From the NCBI GenBank assembly GCA_002347645.1, contig DDYF01000004.1:1-64000 (forward strand): 64,000 nucleotides of DNA, in the 5' to 3' direction. Position 1 is the stretch's first letter. Each line of letters begins with the position of its first letter. Of this stretch, positions 24,512 to 32,892 are shown piece after piece. The position numbers were made by a program, and so were the translations under genes. This stretch comes from Thermoleophilia bacterium UBA2241. Lineage in GTDB: Bacteria > Actinomycetota > Thermoleophilia > UBA2241. The notes below the pieces were generated by a model that saw only the letters and a program-made list of their open reading frames with translations, was not told the DNA's origin and ran no database searches.

Positions 24512-25644
24512 CTGTCCGCGTCGTCCATCTCTCCGTCGTCCACCGGCCCGACGATCCACGCATCTTCGAGCGCGAGTGCCGGACGCTGGCGCGGGCGGGT
24601 CATCACGTCGCCTACCTGGCTCCGGGGGCTGCGCGCGGGCTCGACGCCCACGGCGTGCTGCTGGCGCCGCTGCCGCAGCACGGTCGCAGCACGAGGTTCC
24701 TCGACATCGTCGCCGTCCAGCGCGAGCTGCGCGCGCTGCGCCCGCACGTACTGCACGTCCACGACCCGGAGTTGCTCACGCTCTTCCCGCTGGCCAGGGC
24801 CTTCGTGCCCCGTCTCGTCTACGACATGCACGAGTACGTGCCCGAGCAGGTCGCGGCCAAGCCCTACATCCCGGCATGCATGCGCCCGGCCGCATCACAG
24901 GCGGTCGCCGTGGCTCAGCGACGGCTCGCCGCGCTGGGCGACGGCGTGGTCGTCGTGGCGCCCGATCAGCTGGACGCCCTGGGGGACGAGCCGCAGCGGC
25001 GTCTCGTGCTGCCCAACTATCCGCGCCTCGAGCGTTTCGACGGCGCCACGCCCGACCCCGAGATGGCGGCCGACCCTCGCCTCAAGCTGGCCTACGTGGG
25101 CAGCCTCAGCCGCAATCGCGGCTGCCTGCTGATGCTCGACGTCATGGAGCGGCTCGATCCATCGGAGGCGGTGCTGTACCTGGGCGGCGTGTTCGCCGCC
25201 CCGGACGTTCGCGCCGAGGTCGAGGCCCGCGTCGCGGGCGACCTCGGCGACCGCGTCCGCCTGCTCGGCAGGGTACCGCCGATGTCGCTGCCGGCCGTGC
25301 TCGCCGCCGCCGACGTGGTCTGGGTGCCCTCGGTCGCCAGCGCCCAGTACCGGCATCCCGCGGTGGCCACCAAGCTCTTCGAGGGCATGGCGGTGGGGCT
25401 TGCGGCGCTCGTCAGCGACCTGCCGGGCCGCGCCGAGCTGGTGCGCGCCGAACGGTGCGGCCTCGCCGTGCCGCCAGACGTGGACGGCCACCTCGCCGGC
25501 GTCCGGCGCCTGCTGGCAGATCGGGACGAGCTGGCGGCGATGGGCGCGCGCGGCCGCGCCGCCGTCGAGCGCGCGTACTCGTGGGAGGCCGTGGAGGGCG
25601 ACCTGGTCGCCTTCTACGCCGCGCTCACCGCCGGCGTGCGCTGA
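24508..25644 (+). CDS. Glycosyltransferase, GT4-like
   Basis: A 378-residue GT-B enzyme. N-terminal VRVVHLSVVHRPDDPRIFERECRTLARAGHHVAYLA is the typical start of this WcaL/exopolysaccharide glycosyltransferase type, followed by HVLHVHDPELLTLFPLARAF and DMHEYVPEQVAAKPYIP. The donor domain has LKLAYVGSLSRNRGCLLMLDVM, VRLLGRVPPMSLPAVLAAADVVWVPS and TKLFEGMAVGLAALVSDLPGRAELVRAERCGLAVPP. Last gene of this run of plus-strand glycan genes; the following two genes read the other way. Confidence 0.9.
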   Translation: MTVRVVHLSVVHRPDDPRIFERECRTLARAGHHVAYLAPGAARGLDAHGVLLAPLPQHGRSTRFLDIVAVQRELRALRPHVLHVHDPELLTLFPLARAFVPRLVYDMHEYVPEQVAAKPYIPACMRPAASQAVAVAQRRLAALGDGVVVVAPDQLDALGDEPQRRLVLPNYPRLERFDGATPDPEMAADPRLKLAYVGSLSRNRGCLLMLDVMERLDPSEAVLYLGGVFAAPDVRAEVEARVAGDLGDRVRLLGRVPPMSLPAVLAAADVVWVPSVASAQYRHPAVATKLFEGMAVGLAALVSDLPGRAELVRAERCGLAVPPDVDGHLAGVRRLLADRDELAAMGARGRAAVERAYSWEAVEGDLVAFYAALTAGVR

Positions 25645-25678
25645 TTCCCGAGTGCGCTGATCCCCGCGTGCCCCTGCC

Positions 25679-26506
25679 TCACCGGGGGTCGCCGAACAGG
25701 CACCGCTCCGCGTTCTTGGCGAAGAACAGCTCCCTCACCTCCGGCTTGACGGCCGCGCTCCAGGCCTCCACGGCCTCGCCGAACTCGACCAGCGGGTAGT
25801 CGGTGCCGAACAGGCAGCGGTCCTTCAGGTAGGAGTTGACCGCCTGGAGCGTCGCCTCCGGCAGGTACTTCGGCCACAGTGCGCTGAACTCGAGGAAGAT
25901 GTTCGGGTGCTTCTGCGCCACGGCCAGGCCGAGCACGCCGAAGCCGTTCCCGGCGTGCGAGACCACGAGCTTGAGGTCGGGGAAGTCGATGGCGATCTCG
26001 TCCATGTACTTGGGATCGCCGAGCCACATGCTCTGGAAGCGGTTGTAGTGCAGGCTGCCGTGGACGATGGCGACCATGTTGTGGCTCTCACAGTAAGCGT
26101 AGATGGGGTAGAGCACGCTGGCGTTGGCCGGGATGCCCCAGATGTACGGGGCGATGTTGGCCCCCAGGAAGCCCTGCTCCCGGCAGCGCTCGAGCTCTTC
26201 GAGGTTACGCCGGATGCCATATTTGGGATGGACGCCGGCGATGTAGTAGAAGGGGTCGTCGTCCAGCGACCGGCGGACCTCCATGAGGTGGTCGTTGTCC
26301 TCGATGGAGCCTCCGCACACGACGCCCCGCGACACCCCGTCTCCCTTCATCGCGGCGACGAACGCCGGCATGTCGAGGGGTGTCAGCCTGGGCCGCATCT
26401 TGTACAGCTCGATGTACTGCGCGAAGTGGGGCGCCGGATCGTCCGGGTCCCACGGGCCGAGCATGTGCTCCGTCCGGAGCCGTACGCGGAAGTCGACTAC
26501 GTCCAT
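25679..26506 (-). CDS. Amidohydrolase family protein (ACMSD/TIM-barrel type)
   Basis: A 275-residue metal-dependent hydrolase or decarboxylase of the amidohydrolase_2 group. Recognisable blocks are FYYIAGVHPKYGI, a central MVAIVHGSLHYNRFQ, the LKLVVSHAGNGFGVLGLA block and LFGTDYPLVEFGEA near the C terminus, whose His and Asp are metal or catalytic residues in the family. The usual N-terminal HxH metal pair is not obvious (the start reads MDVVDFRVRLRTEH), so activity is uncertain. AAAGGA precedes the ATG by 7 nt. It is the second gene of a two-gene minus-strand unit with the acetyltransferase-like gene 19 nt upstream, inserted in the glycan locus. Confidence 0.75.
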   Translation of the reverse strand: MDVVDFRVRLRTEHMLGPWDPDDPAPHFAQYIELYKMRPRLTPLDMPAFVAAMKGDGVSRGVVCGGSIEDNDHLMEVRRSLDDDPFYYIAGVHPKYGIRRNLEELERCREQGFLGANIAPYIWGIPANASVLYPIYAYCESHNMVAIVHGSLHYNRFQSMWLGDPKYMDEIAIDFPDLKLVVSHAGNGFGVLGLAVAQKHPNIFLEFSALWPKYLPEATLQAVNSYLKDRCLFGTDYPLVEFGEAVEAWSAAVKPEVRELFFAKNAERCLFGDPR

Positions 26507-26525
26507 GCGTGCGTCCTTTCGTTTC

Positions 26526-27683
26526 TCAGGTCGGCGTGGCGGGTCGCGGCAGCCCTTCCAGCACGAGCTCCGTGATGTACCAGTCGGCGGGGTCCGCGAC
26601 CCTCGGGTCGTCGCGAAGCTCCTGCGGGATATAGAGGAAGAACTGGCGCGGCGGCGCGGTCCTTCTCAGCAAGGCGGCCGGCGACAGCACGGCCGTGTCG
26701 AGGAAGCCCGCGCTCCTGAGGCGGGCCGGAAGGAGACGAGAGCGTCGCAGCGCCAGGCACTGGATACGGGCGACGCCGAGCTCCTGCCCCCGCCGGGTCA
26801 GCGCTGCCAGGAGGTGGCGGAAGAGGTCGGTGCGGGCGCCGTCCACGAGGAGGTCGACGACGTGCAGGGCGCCCTGCTGGACGAACGAGACGGCGTACCC
26901 CAGAAGGCCGTGCCTGCCCGTCATGATCAGGTACTCGTGCTCGACGTGAGGATCGTCGTTGACCCGCCACCGCAGGTAGTCGGCGCGCCGGTCGACGCTG
27001 ATGCCGTAGCGCTCGCGATTCCGGTCCCAGAGACCCGCGATCTCGTCCAGCGGCGCGTCCGCGGTCCCCGCGGCGGCGACCTGGTAGCGGGATGCGCCGC
27101 GCCGCCGCGACCGGCTGTACGTCTGCAGCGTCGCGGCGAGCGCCCGCGAGAAGACAGGCGCAAGCTTCTTGCCGACAGAGCCCTTCGCAACCATGATCTC
27201 CCGGAGGTCCTCCCGAAGCGCTGCGCTCTGCAGCCACAGCGTGTAGTTGGCCCAGTCGTCGAACGCCACGTAGCCGAGCTTCGTGCGCACCCTGCCCACG
27301 GCGCCGCCCGCCACCTGTCCGGCGGTGGTGAAGAAGAAGCTGTACTTCTTCTTCTCTTCCTCGAAACAGGCACGCTCGTGGGCGGAGTACAGCCCGGTGC
27401 CCCGGCACGCCGGGTGGCTCATGCAGTTCTCGGTCTTGCCGGCCACGGTCGGCCGGCCCCGGAGACTGAGCGGCGTGGGGATGAGACTGTACTGAGCGAT
27501 GAGTTGATCACCCGGCTCGCGGTCGAGGTCGAACAGCAGGTTCATGCTCCCCCGGCCCGCCCACGTGTCGAGCCATTCCCAGGCGAACTCCGCCGCGCTG
27601 CGGTCCCTGCCGGTGATGGAGCGGTACAGCCGGTTGATCTCGACCTCGTCGCCTGGCCGATAGGGCCTGCTGACGGTCTGCAA
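26526..27683 (-). CDS. GNAT-fold acetyltransferase-like protein
   Basis: About 385 residues resembling two-domain GNAT proteins from polysaccharide clusters. The start YRPGDEVEINRLYRSITGRDRSAAEFAWEWLDTWAG and the early MSHPACRGTGLYSAHERACFEEEKKKY segment form the first GNAT half (with a degenerate R/Q-x-x-G-x-G/A loop); a second half begins near residue 215 (IAGLWDRNRERYGISVDRRADYLRWRVNDDPHVEHEYLIM). It likely N-acylates an amino sugar, but this is inferred. The start given is a TTG with GGGGAGG 8 nt upstream; the in-frame GTG at 27692 lies directly against that ribosome binding site and is less likely. Confidence 0.65.
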   Translation of the reverse strand: MQTVSRPYRPGDEVEINRLYRSITGRDRSAAEFAWEWLDTWAGRGSMNLLFDLDREPGDQLIAQYSLIPTPLSLRGRPTVAGKTENCMSHPACRGTGLYSAHERACFEEEKKKYSFFFTTAGQVAGGAVGRVRTKLGYVAFDDWANYTLWLQSAALREDLREIMVAKGSVGKKLAPVFSRALAATLQTYSRSRRRGASRYQVAAAGTADAPLDEIAGLWDRNRERYGISVDRRADYLRWRVNDDPHVEHEYLIMTGRHGLLGYAVSFVQQGALHVVDLLVDGARTDLFRHLLAALTRRGQELGVARIQCLALRRSRLLPARLRSAGFLDTAVLSPAALLRRTAPPRQFFLYIPQELRDDPRVADPADWYITELVLEGLPRPATPT

Positions 27684-27726
27684 GGGGGGCACCTCCCCTG
27701 CTCGGGGTTGCCGGCGAGGCTTCCGC

Positions 27727-27773
27727 TAGTCTACGACATGCGCGACGGCGCCCCCGGGGCGACCTGATAGACT
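27727..27773. promoter_or_regulatory. Divergent promoters between the GNAT and PIG-L genes
   Basis: AGTCTA at 27728-27733 reads TAGACT on the minus strand toward the GNAT gene; TAGTCT at 27727-27732 is a possible plus-strand -10 in the same place, and a further TAGACT lies at 27768-27773 on the plus strand, toward the PIG-L gene at 27885. The 100-nt leader of the latter is otherwise featureless apart from AGGAGAG before the GTG. Confidence 0.4.
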
Positions 27774-27884
27774 TCAACGCCGAGCTGTGCCGGGACCTGC
27801 CCGGCGCGGCCCGCGGCCGACGGTGCGGCTCCTCGACCGGAACCGCCCGCGGCCCCCGGCAGCGAACGGCAGGAGAGACGGCCC

Positions 27885-28523
27885 GTGAGCATCGAACGCT
27901 TCGACAACGTCCTCGTTCTCGCCCCCCACACCGACGACGGTGAGTTCGGGTGCGGCGGCACCATGGCGCGCCTCATCGAGAACGGCGTCAAGGTCACCTA
28001 CGCCGCCTTCTCGACGGCCGCCAGGAGCGTGCCGCCGGGCTTCCCCCGCGACGTCCTCAAGCACGAGGTCCGCGCTGCCACCGGCATCCTCGGCATTCCC
28101 GAGACCGACCTCAGAATCTACGACTTCGAGGTGCGAACGTTCCCGACCGTCCGGCAGGACATCCTCGAGGAGATGATCGTCCTCCAGCAGGCACTCGACC
28201 CCGACTGCGTCCTCATGCCCGCGCTCGTCGACCTGCACCAGGACCACAAGACGATCGCCGAAGAGGCCTTGCGCGCCTTCAAGCGCACGACCGTCATGGC
28301 TTACGAGATCCCCTGGAACAACCTGAACTTCTCGCAGCAGGCCTTCGTGCGTCTCGAGGAGCGCCACGTGGCGAAGAAGGTCGAGGCGCTCTCGTGCTAC
28401 GCGAGCCAGGGTCACCGCAACTACCTCAACGAAGACTACATCCGCAACGTCGCCCTGACGCGCGGCATCAACGTGGGGTGCGACTTCGCCGAGGTGTTCG
28501 AGGTCTACCGCTGGATCCTCTGA
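27885..28523 (+). CDS. PIG-L/LmbE family N-deacetylase
   Basis: A 212-residue zinc-dependent deacetylase. The signature LAPHTDDGEFGCGG near residue 12 supplies the His-Asp-Asp zinc and base residues (PHxDD pattern with Ala in place of Ser/Pro positions), and LVDLHQDHKTIAEEAL near residue 115 supplies the second histidine block. Family members remove N-acetyl groups from GlcNAc derivatives, e.g. in mycothiol or GPI synthesis. Here the neighbours (ATP-grasp, glycosyltransferase, FemAB) suggest de-N-acetylation of a glycan sugar, exposing an amine that could then be acylated or joined to an amino acid. GTG start with AGGAGAG upstream. Confidence 0.88.
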   Translation: MSIERFDNVLVLAPHTDDGEFGCGGTMARLIENGVKVTYAAFSTAARSVPPGFPRDVLKHEVRAATGILGIPETDLRIYDFEVRTFPTVRQDILEEMIVLQQALDPDCVLMPALVDLHQDHKTIAEEALRAFKRTTVMAYEIPWNNLNFSQQAFVRLEERHVAKKVEALSCYASQGHRNYLNEDYIRNVALTRGINVGCDFAEVFEVYRWIL

Positions 28524-28584
28524 CCGACGAGCTGCGAGACCTGCGCCTCCCGCCGGGAGCCGCGTCCGTCCCGCTCCCCGCACG

Positions 28585-29649
28585 ATGAGCGCGCGTCCGA
28601 TCACACTCGTGCTGACGGCCGCCGGGTGCCCCGGAGGGGCCACCCTCGTCCGCATGCTCAGAGCCAACGGCGAGCGCGCCGTGACGATCGTGGGCACGGA
28701 CGCCCGCCACGACGTTGCGGGGCGCTTCCTCTGCGACCGCTTCGCCACGGTCCCGCCGGCCTCGTCCGAAGAGTACATCGGGGCGCTCGCCGCGCTCGTC
28801 GAGCGCGAGCGCCCCGATGTGCTCTTCGTGCAGTCCTCGGCCGAGGTCGGCCCGGTGGCAAGGGCGCGCGCCGTGTTCGAAGAGCTCGGCGCGCGCGTCC
28901 TCGTCGCCTCGCCCGAGGCGATTCGCCTGTGCAACGACAAGGGCGCGATGTACGCCGCCCTCGGCGGCGGGCGGGTCCCTCAGCCCGAGACCCACGAGGT
29001 GCGCGACCTCGACGCCTTCGTCGCGGCCTGCGGGCGTCTCGGCTACCCCGAGCGATCCGTCTGCTTCAAGCCGCCAGTCAGCAAGGGCTCGCGCGGCTTT
29101 CGCATCCTGCGTCCCCACGTCGACCACGCGTCGATCATCCTGTACGAACGCCCGAACAGCGTCGTCATGACGCTGGACGAGGCGTGCGCCGCCTTCCGGC
29201 ACCTCGACCCGTTCCCGCGCCTGCTCGTGATGGAGCACGTCGACGGTCCTGAGCACACCGTCGACGCGCTCAGCGCGGCCGGCGAGGTCCTGCTCCACCA
29301 GACGAAGACGCGCGAAGCGATCGACACCGGCCTCGCCATGGCCTTCCGCACGGTGGCGCGGCCCGACCTCGTGGGCTCCGCCCGCGAGGCCTGCCGCGCC
29401 CTCGGCCTCGACTGGTTCGTCAACCTGCAGTTCAAGGGAAGCAAGCTGATCGAGGTCAATCCCCGCGTCTCGACCTTCGTCTATCAGGAGGACTTCATCC
29501 TCCCGTACCTGGGCATCAAGTACGCACTGGGCGAGCTGGACGAGGCAGGTCTCTCCGCAGCCCAGGCGAGGGTGCGTATCTCGCGGCGCACGGTGCGGTA
29601 CTACGATCAAGTGTTCTGGGACGACACCTCATGCACATCCTCTACCTGA
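28585..29649 (+). CDS. ATP-grasp protein, carbamoyl-phosphate-synthase large-subunit-like
   Basis: A 354-residue ATP-grasp enzyme. N-terminal ITLVLTAAGCPGGATLVRML is a Rossmann-like pre-ATP-grasp domain, then AIRLCNDKGAMYAAL, FKPPVSKGSRGFRIL, RLLVMEHVDGPEHTVDALS and FVNLQFKGSKLIEVNPRVSTFVYQEDF, the last with Glu and Asn that bind ATP-linked magnesium. This subfamily (often called CPSase-like ATP-grasp) is common in polysaccharide loci and is thought to make amide bonds to sugar or amino acids. No good ribosome binding site precedes the ATG at 28585. Its 3' end overlaps the next gene by 19 nt. Confidence 0.85.
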   Translation: MSARPITLVLTAAGCPGGATLVRMLRANGERAVTIVGTDARHDVAGRFLCDRFATVPPASSEEYIGALAALVERERPDVLFVQSSAEVGPVARARAVFEELGARVLVASPEAIRLCNDKGAMYAALGGGRVPQPETHEVRDLDAFVAACGRLGYPERSVCFKPPVSKGSRGFRILRPHVDHASIILYERPNSVVMTLDEACAAFRHLDPFPRLLVMEHVDGPEHTVDALSAAGEVLLHQTKTREAIDTGLAMAFRTVARPDLVGSAREACRALGLDWFVNLQFKGSKLIEVNPRVSTFVYQEDFILPYLGIKYALGELDEAGLSAAQARVRISRRTVRYYDQVFWDDTSCTSST

Positions 29650-30881
29650 GCCACTACTTCGCCCCCGAGAACAACGCCCCGGCGGCACGCGTGCACGCCA
29701 TGGGCAAGGAGTGGGTGCGCAACGGCCACGAGGTCACAGTGGTCACCTGCGCCCCGAACGTCCCCACCGGCGTCGTCTACGAAGGGTACCGGAACGAGCT
29801 GTGGCAGCAGGAGTGGGTCGACGGCATCCGTGCGATCCGCGTGTGGACGTTCCTCGCCGCCAACGCCGGTACGGTCCGGCGCACCGCGAACTTCCTTTCG
29901 TACTTCGCCACGGCATCGCTGGCGGCGCCCTTCGTGCGCCGCCCGGACGTCGTGATCGCGACCTCGCCGCAGTTCTTCGCCGGCTGGGCCGGCGTGCCGG
30001 CGCACTGGGTGCATCGCGTCCCGTTCGTGCTCGAGATCCGCGACCTGTGGCCCGAGTCGATCACCGCCGTGGGCGCCTTGCGGCGCGGCGCGGCGGTGCG
30101 CGCGCTCGAGTGGCTGGAGCGCGCGCTCTACCGGACCGCCGACCACATCGTCACCGTCGGGGACGGCTACAAGGAGCAGCTGGAGGCACGCGGGGTCCCC
30201 GCCGCCAAGATCGACATCGTGCCCAACGGCGTCGAGACCGATGTCTTCACCCCACGCGACCCGGACCCTGTCGTCCGCGACCGGTACGGTGTGCCTCGCG
30301 ATGCGTTCGTCGTCGTCTTCGCCGGTACCATCGGCATGGCCAGCGGCCTCGACGTCGCCCTGCGCGCCGCGCGGCGCCTGCGGGACCGCGGGCGCGACGA
30401 CATCGTCTTTCTTCTCGTCGGCGACGGCGCCGTGCGCGCCGAGCTGCAGGCCGCGGCCCATGCCCAGGCGCTCGGGAACGTCGTCTTCGCCGGTATGGTG
30501 CCGCGCATGCAGCTGCCCGACGTCCTCGCCGCCGCCGACGCCTGCCTGGTGCACTTCAAGCGCCGCGAGATCTTCACCACGATCTTGCCTACCAAGCTGC
30601 CCGAGGGCGCGGCGATGGCCAAGCCCATCCTGCTCGGCTTCGAGGGCTACGCCGCCGAACTCGTGCGCAGGGCAGACTGCGGCATCGCCTTCACGCCAGA
30701 GGACGACACGGCCCTCGCGGCGGCGGCGGAGCGCCTGGCCGACGACCCCGAGGAGTGCCACCGGCTGGGCGAGAACGGTCGCCGCCACGTGCTCGCCCAC
30801 TTCGACCGCAAGGTTCTCGCCAACGACTACCTCGCCATCCTCGAACGGGTGTGCGATCAGGCACGAAGGAGGCCGTCATGA
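29631..30881 (+). CDS. Glycosyltransferase, GT4 WbuB-like
   Basis: A 416-residue GT4 enzyme with the typical start ILYLSHYFAPENNAPAARVHAMGKEWVRNGHEVTVVTCAPNVPTG, seen in WbuB/WcaI-type L-fucosamine or related transferases. Other blocks: EIRDLWPESITAVGAL, IVPNGVETDVF, VVFAGTIGMASGLDVAL, FLLVGDGAVRAEL, and the late TKLPEGAAMAKPILLGFEGYAAELVRRADCGIAF. It probably adds an amino sugar to a lipid-linked intermediate. ATG lies within the end of the ATP-grasp gene; the stop overlaps the next ATG. Confidence 0.92.
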   Translation: MHILYLSHYFAPENNAPAARVHAMGKEWVRNGHEVTVVTCAPNVPTGVVYEGYRNELWQQEWVDGIRAIRVWTFLAANAGTVRRTANFLSYFATASLAAPFVRRPDVVIATSPQFFAGWAGVPAHWVHRVPFVLEIRDLWPESITAVGALRRGAAVRALEWLERALYRTADHIVTVGDGYKEQLEARGVPAAKIDIVPNGVETDVFTPRDPDPVVRDRYGVPRDAFVVVFAGTIGMASGLDVALRAARRLRDRGRDDIVFLLVGDGAVRAELQAAAHAQALGNVVFAGMVPRMQLPDVLAAADACLVHFKRREIFTTILPTKLPEGAAMAKPILLGFEGYAAELVRRADCGIAFTPEDDTALAAAAERLADDPEECHRLGENGRRHVLAHFDRKVLANDYLAILERVCDQARRRPS

Positions 30882-31963
30882 GCCTCGAGATCCTCCCCCT
30901 CGAAGAGCGCGCCATGGAATGGGACGCGGCGCTCGCCGAGCTCGCGCCGCGCCAGCAGGATGTCTTCTTCACCAGCGGCTATCTTCGCCTGTGGCAACGC
31001 CACGGCGACGGCAAGGCACTGGGCGCCGTGTACCGCGACCGCGACGGGCTCGTCCTCTACCCCTTCATCCTTCGCGACCTCAGCAACGTCGAGTTCCTCG
31101 GCCCAGCGTTCGCCGGGCTGTACGACGTGACGAGTCCCGTGGGCTTCGGCGGCCCGCTCGTCCGGCACATGACGCGCGAAGAGACGCTGGCGGGCTTCCG
31201 AGCCGAGATCGACGACTGGTGTCACGCCAACGCGGTCGTCAGCGAGTTCGTGCGCTTCCACCCGTTGCTCGAGACCCGGCTGGGCATGGAGCGCCACCTC
31301 GAGATCGAAGAGGCCGGAAGGATCGTCTGGGCACGCCTCGATGCCGGCAGCTGCGCGCTCATCGAGATGCTGAGCGTGCCGACGCGGCGCAACATCCGTC
31401 GCGCCCGTGATGCGGGCATCACCTGTGCCGTCGAACACGGCGACGAGGCGTGGGACCGCTTCGCCGAGCTCTACCTCGAGAACGCGCTGCGCCGCAAGGC
31501 CCTGCCGGCGTACCGCTACGACGCGGCGCACTTCCGCGCCCTGCGCGAGCTGTTGGGTCCGGCCGCGGTGCTCTTCGGGGCCCGCCTCGACGGCCGTCTT
31601 GTCGCCGCGGCCCTCTTCCTGCGCAGTCACGACTTCGTCCACTTCCACGCCCTGGGCGCCGACCGCGAGTTCGCGCGGCTGCGACCCGTCAACGTCCTCT
31701 TCTTCGAGGCGATGCAGTGGGCGTGCGGCACGACGGCGACGGCGGTCAACCTGGGCGGGGGCCACCGCGGCGACGACGAGTTCTTCCGCTTCAAGTACGG
31801 CTTCACCCAGCAGCTCGCGCCGCGCCGCGTCGGGCGCGCGATCCACCTGTTCGAGCCGTACTCGCGCGCCGAGCGCCTGCGCGACGAGCAGGGTGAGATC
31901 CTCGACTGCCAGTACTTCCCGACCTATCGGGCACCGCTGCCGCGCGACAGCCTGCTGGGATAG
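30878..31963 (+). CDS. FemAB-like GNAT transferase
   Basis: A 361-residue protein with the double-GNAT layout of FemAB/CelD-type proteins. The C-terminal half is clear: TRRNIRRARDAGITCAVEHGDEAWDRFAELYLENALRRKA, LFGARLDGRLVAAALFLRSHDFVHFHALGADREFARLRPVNVLFFEAMQWAC and NLGGGHRGDDEFFRFKYGF, the last being the FxFKxxF element of this family. FemAB enzymes add an amino acid from aminoacyl-tRNA; the CelD-type relatives acetylate sugars. With ATP-grasp and PIG-L genes in the same run, decoration of a glycan amine is a good guess. AGGAGG before the ATG, which overlaps the glycosyltransferase stop by 4 nt. Confidence 0.85.
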   Translation: MSLEILPLEERAMEWDAALAELAPRQQDVFFTSGYLRLWQRHGDGKALGAVYRDRDGLVLYPFILRDLSNVEFLGPAFAGLYDVTSPVGFGGPLVRHMTREETLAGFRAEIDDWCHANAVVSEFVRFHPLLETRLGMERHLEIEEAGRIVWARLDAGSCALIEMLSVPTRRNIRRARDAGITCAVEHGDEAWDRFAELYLENALRRKALPAYRYDAAHFRALRELLGPAAVLFGARLDGRLVAAALFLRSHDFVHFHALGADREFARLRPVNVLFFEAMQWACGTTATAVNLGGGHRGDDEFFRFKYGFTQQLAPRRVGRAIHLFEPYSRAERLRDEQGEILDCQYFPTYRAPLPRDSLLG

Positions 31964-31995
31964 GATGACGGCGCTATCCCCGGCCCGCGGGCCGG
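31961..31995 (+). promoter_or_regulatory. wzz promoter and palindrome
   Basis: TAGGAT at 31961-31966 overlaps the FemAB stop codon and can serve as a -10 box. Just downstream, 31980-31995 is a perfect 16-bp GC palindrome (CCGGCCCG/CGGGCCGG) near the presumed transcript start; it could be an operator or a hairpin that ends the upstream message. The ribosome binding site GGAGG precedes the wzz ATG. Confidence 0.35.
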
Positions 31996-32016
31996 TGGTC
32001 ACGACCCGGAGGTGCC

Positions 32017-32892
32017 ATGACCGCTGACAAGCCGGCGCGCCGCGACGTCGACGTCGCGTCGTACCTGGGCGCGCTCACGCGCCAGTGGTGGGTCGTCGTC
32101 GCGTGCATCGTCGTGGGCGTCCTGGCTGGCGTCGTGCTCACACTCCTCCAACCCACTACGTACGACGCCACGGCGTCTGTCTACATCGGCCAGACCACCG
32201 ACGCGAACGGCAATCCCATGGCGGGCCTCAACTCGAACGCCAAGGCGGCCATCCAGCTCGTGTCGAGTCAGACGGTCCTGAACGAGGCGGCGGAGCAGAC
32301 CGGCGACGGTATGACGGCAGCGCTGCTGCGCACGGGGACGACGGTCGAGACGCCCTCATCGACGATCAGGACCACCTCGTCGGTCGTGAACATCGTCGTC
32401 ATCACGGTGCGCGACGAGTCCGCCGAACGCGCCGCCGCGGCCGCGAACGCACTCGCCGACGCGCTGCTGACGCGCATCGGCGACGCCCCAAAGGTCAGGC
32501 TCGAGGTGCTCGAGCGGCAGGTCACGAGCCTCGGGACCCAGCTCGACGCGGCGCGCAAGCGCGGCGCGCGGGCCGACGCCGCCCTCGCGGCCATCGCCTC
32601 CGGCGACGGGTCCGCCGCCGCGAAGGCGGCTGCGGCGGCGCCCTACGTCGCCGTCGCCCAGGCGGCGGCGACCGAGGCCGAGTCGCTGACGTCGTCGCTG
32701 CAGAAGGCCGAGCTCATGCTGCTCACGACGAAGAACGTCGAACTGCCGCGCATCCTTCACGAGGCCGCGGTACCCGATTCTCCGAGCGGTCCGGACATGC
32801 AGCTCAACGTCGCCGCCGGCGCCTTGGCCGGCCTGGTCGTCGGCATCGTCGCCGCGTTCGTGCGACAGAGGCGCGTGAGCCGCGCCGTATGA
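32017..32892 (+). CDS. Wzz-type chain-length determinant protein
   Basis: A 291-residue inner-membrane protein of the Wzz/polysaccharide co-polymerase family. It has VDVASYLGALTRQWWVVVACIVVGVLAGVVLTLL (cytoplasmic start plus first membrane helix, residues 12-44), a large outer part rich in alanine with a coiled-coil-like stretch at residues 165-240, and a second helix at about 267-286 (LNVAAGALAGLVVGIVAAFV). It lacks a tyrosine-kinase domain. It would set the length of the polymer made by the Wzy-like protein. It is coupled to the following secreted propeller gene by ATGA, an unusual partner. Confidence 0.88.
   Translation: MTADKPARRDVDVASYLGALTRQWWVVVACIVVGVLAGVVLTLLQPTTYDATASVYIGQTTDANGNPMAGLNSNAKAAIQLVSSQTVLNEAAEQTGDGMTAALLRTGTTVETPSSTIRTTSSVVNIVVITVRDESAERAAAAANALADALLTRIGDAPKVRLEVLERQVTSLGTQLDAARKRGARADAALAAIASGDGSAAAKAAAAAPYVAVAQAAATEAESLTSSLQKAELMLLTTKNVELPRILHEAAVPDSPSGPDMQLNVAAGALAGLVVGIVAAFVRQRRVSRAV

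Noticed and set aside
31980..31995. 16-bp GC palindrome taken as a terminator after the FemAB gene
   Set aside because: It has no loop as drawn and no T tract, and lies downstream of a -10 box for wzz; reported only as part of the promoter region.
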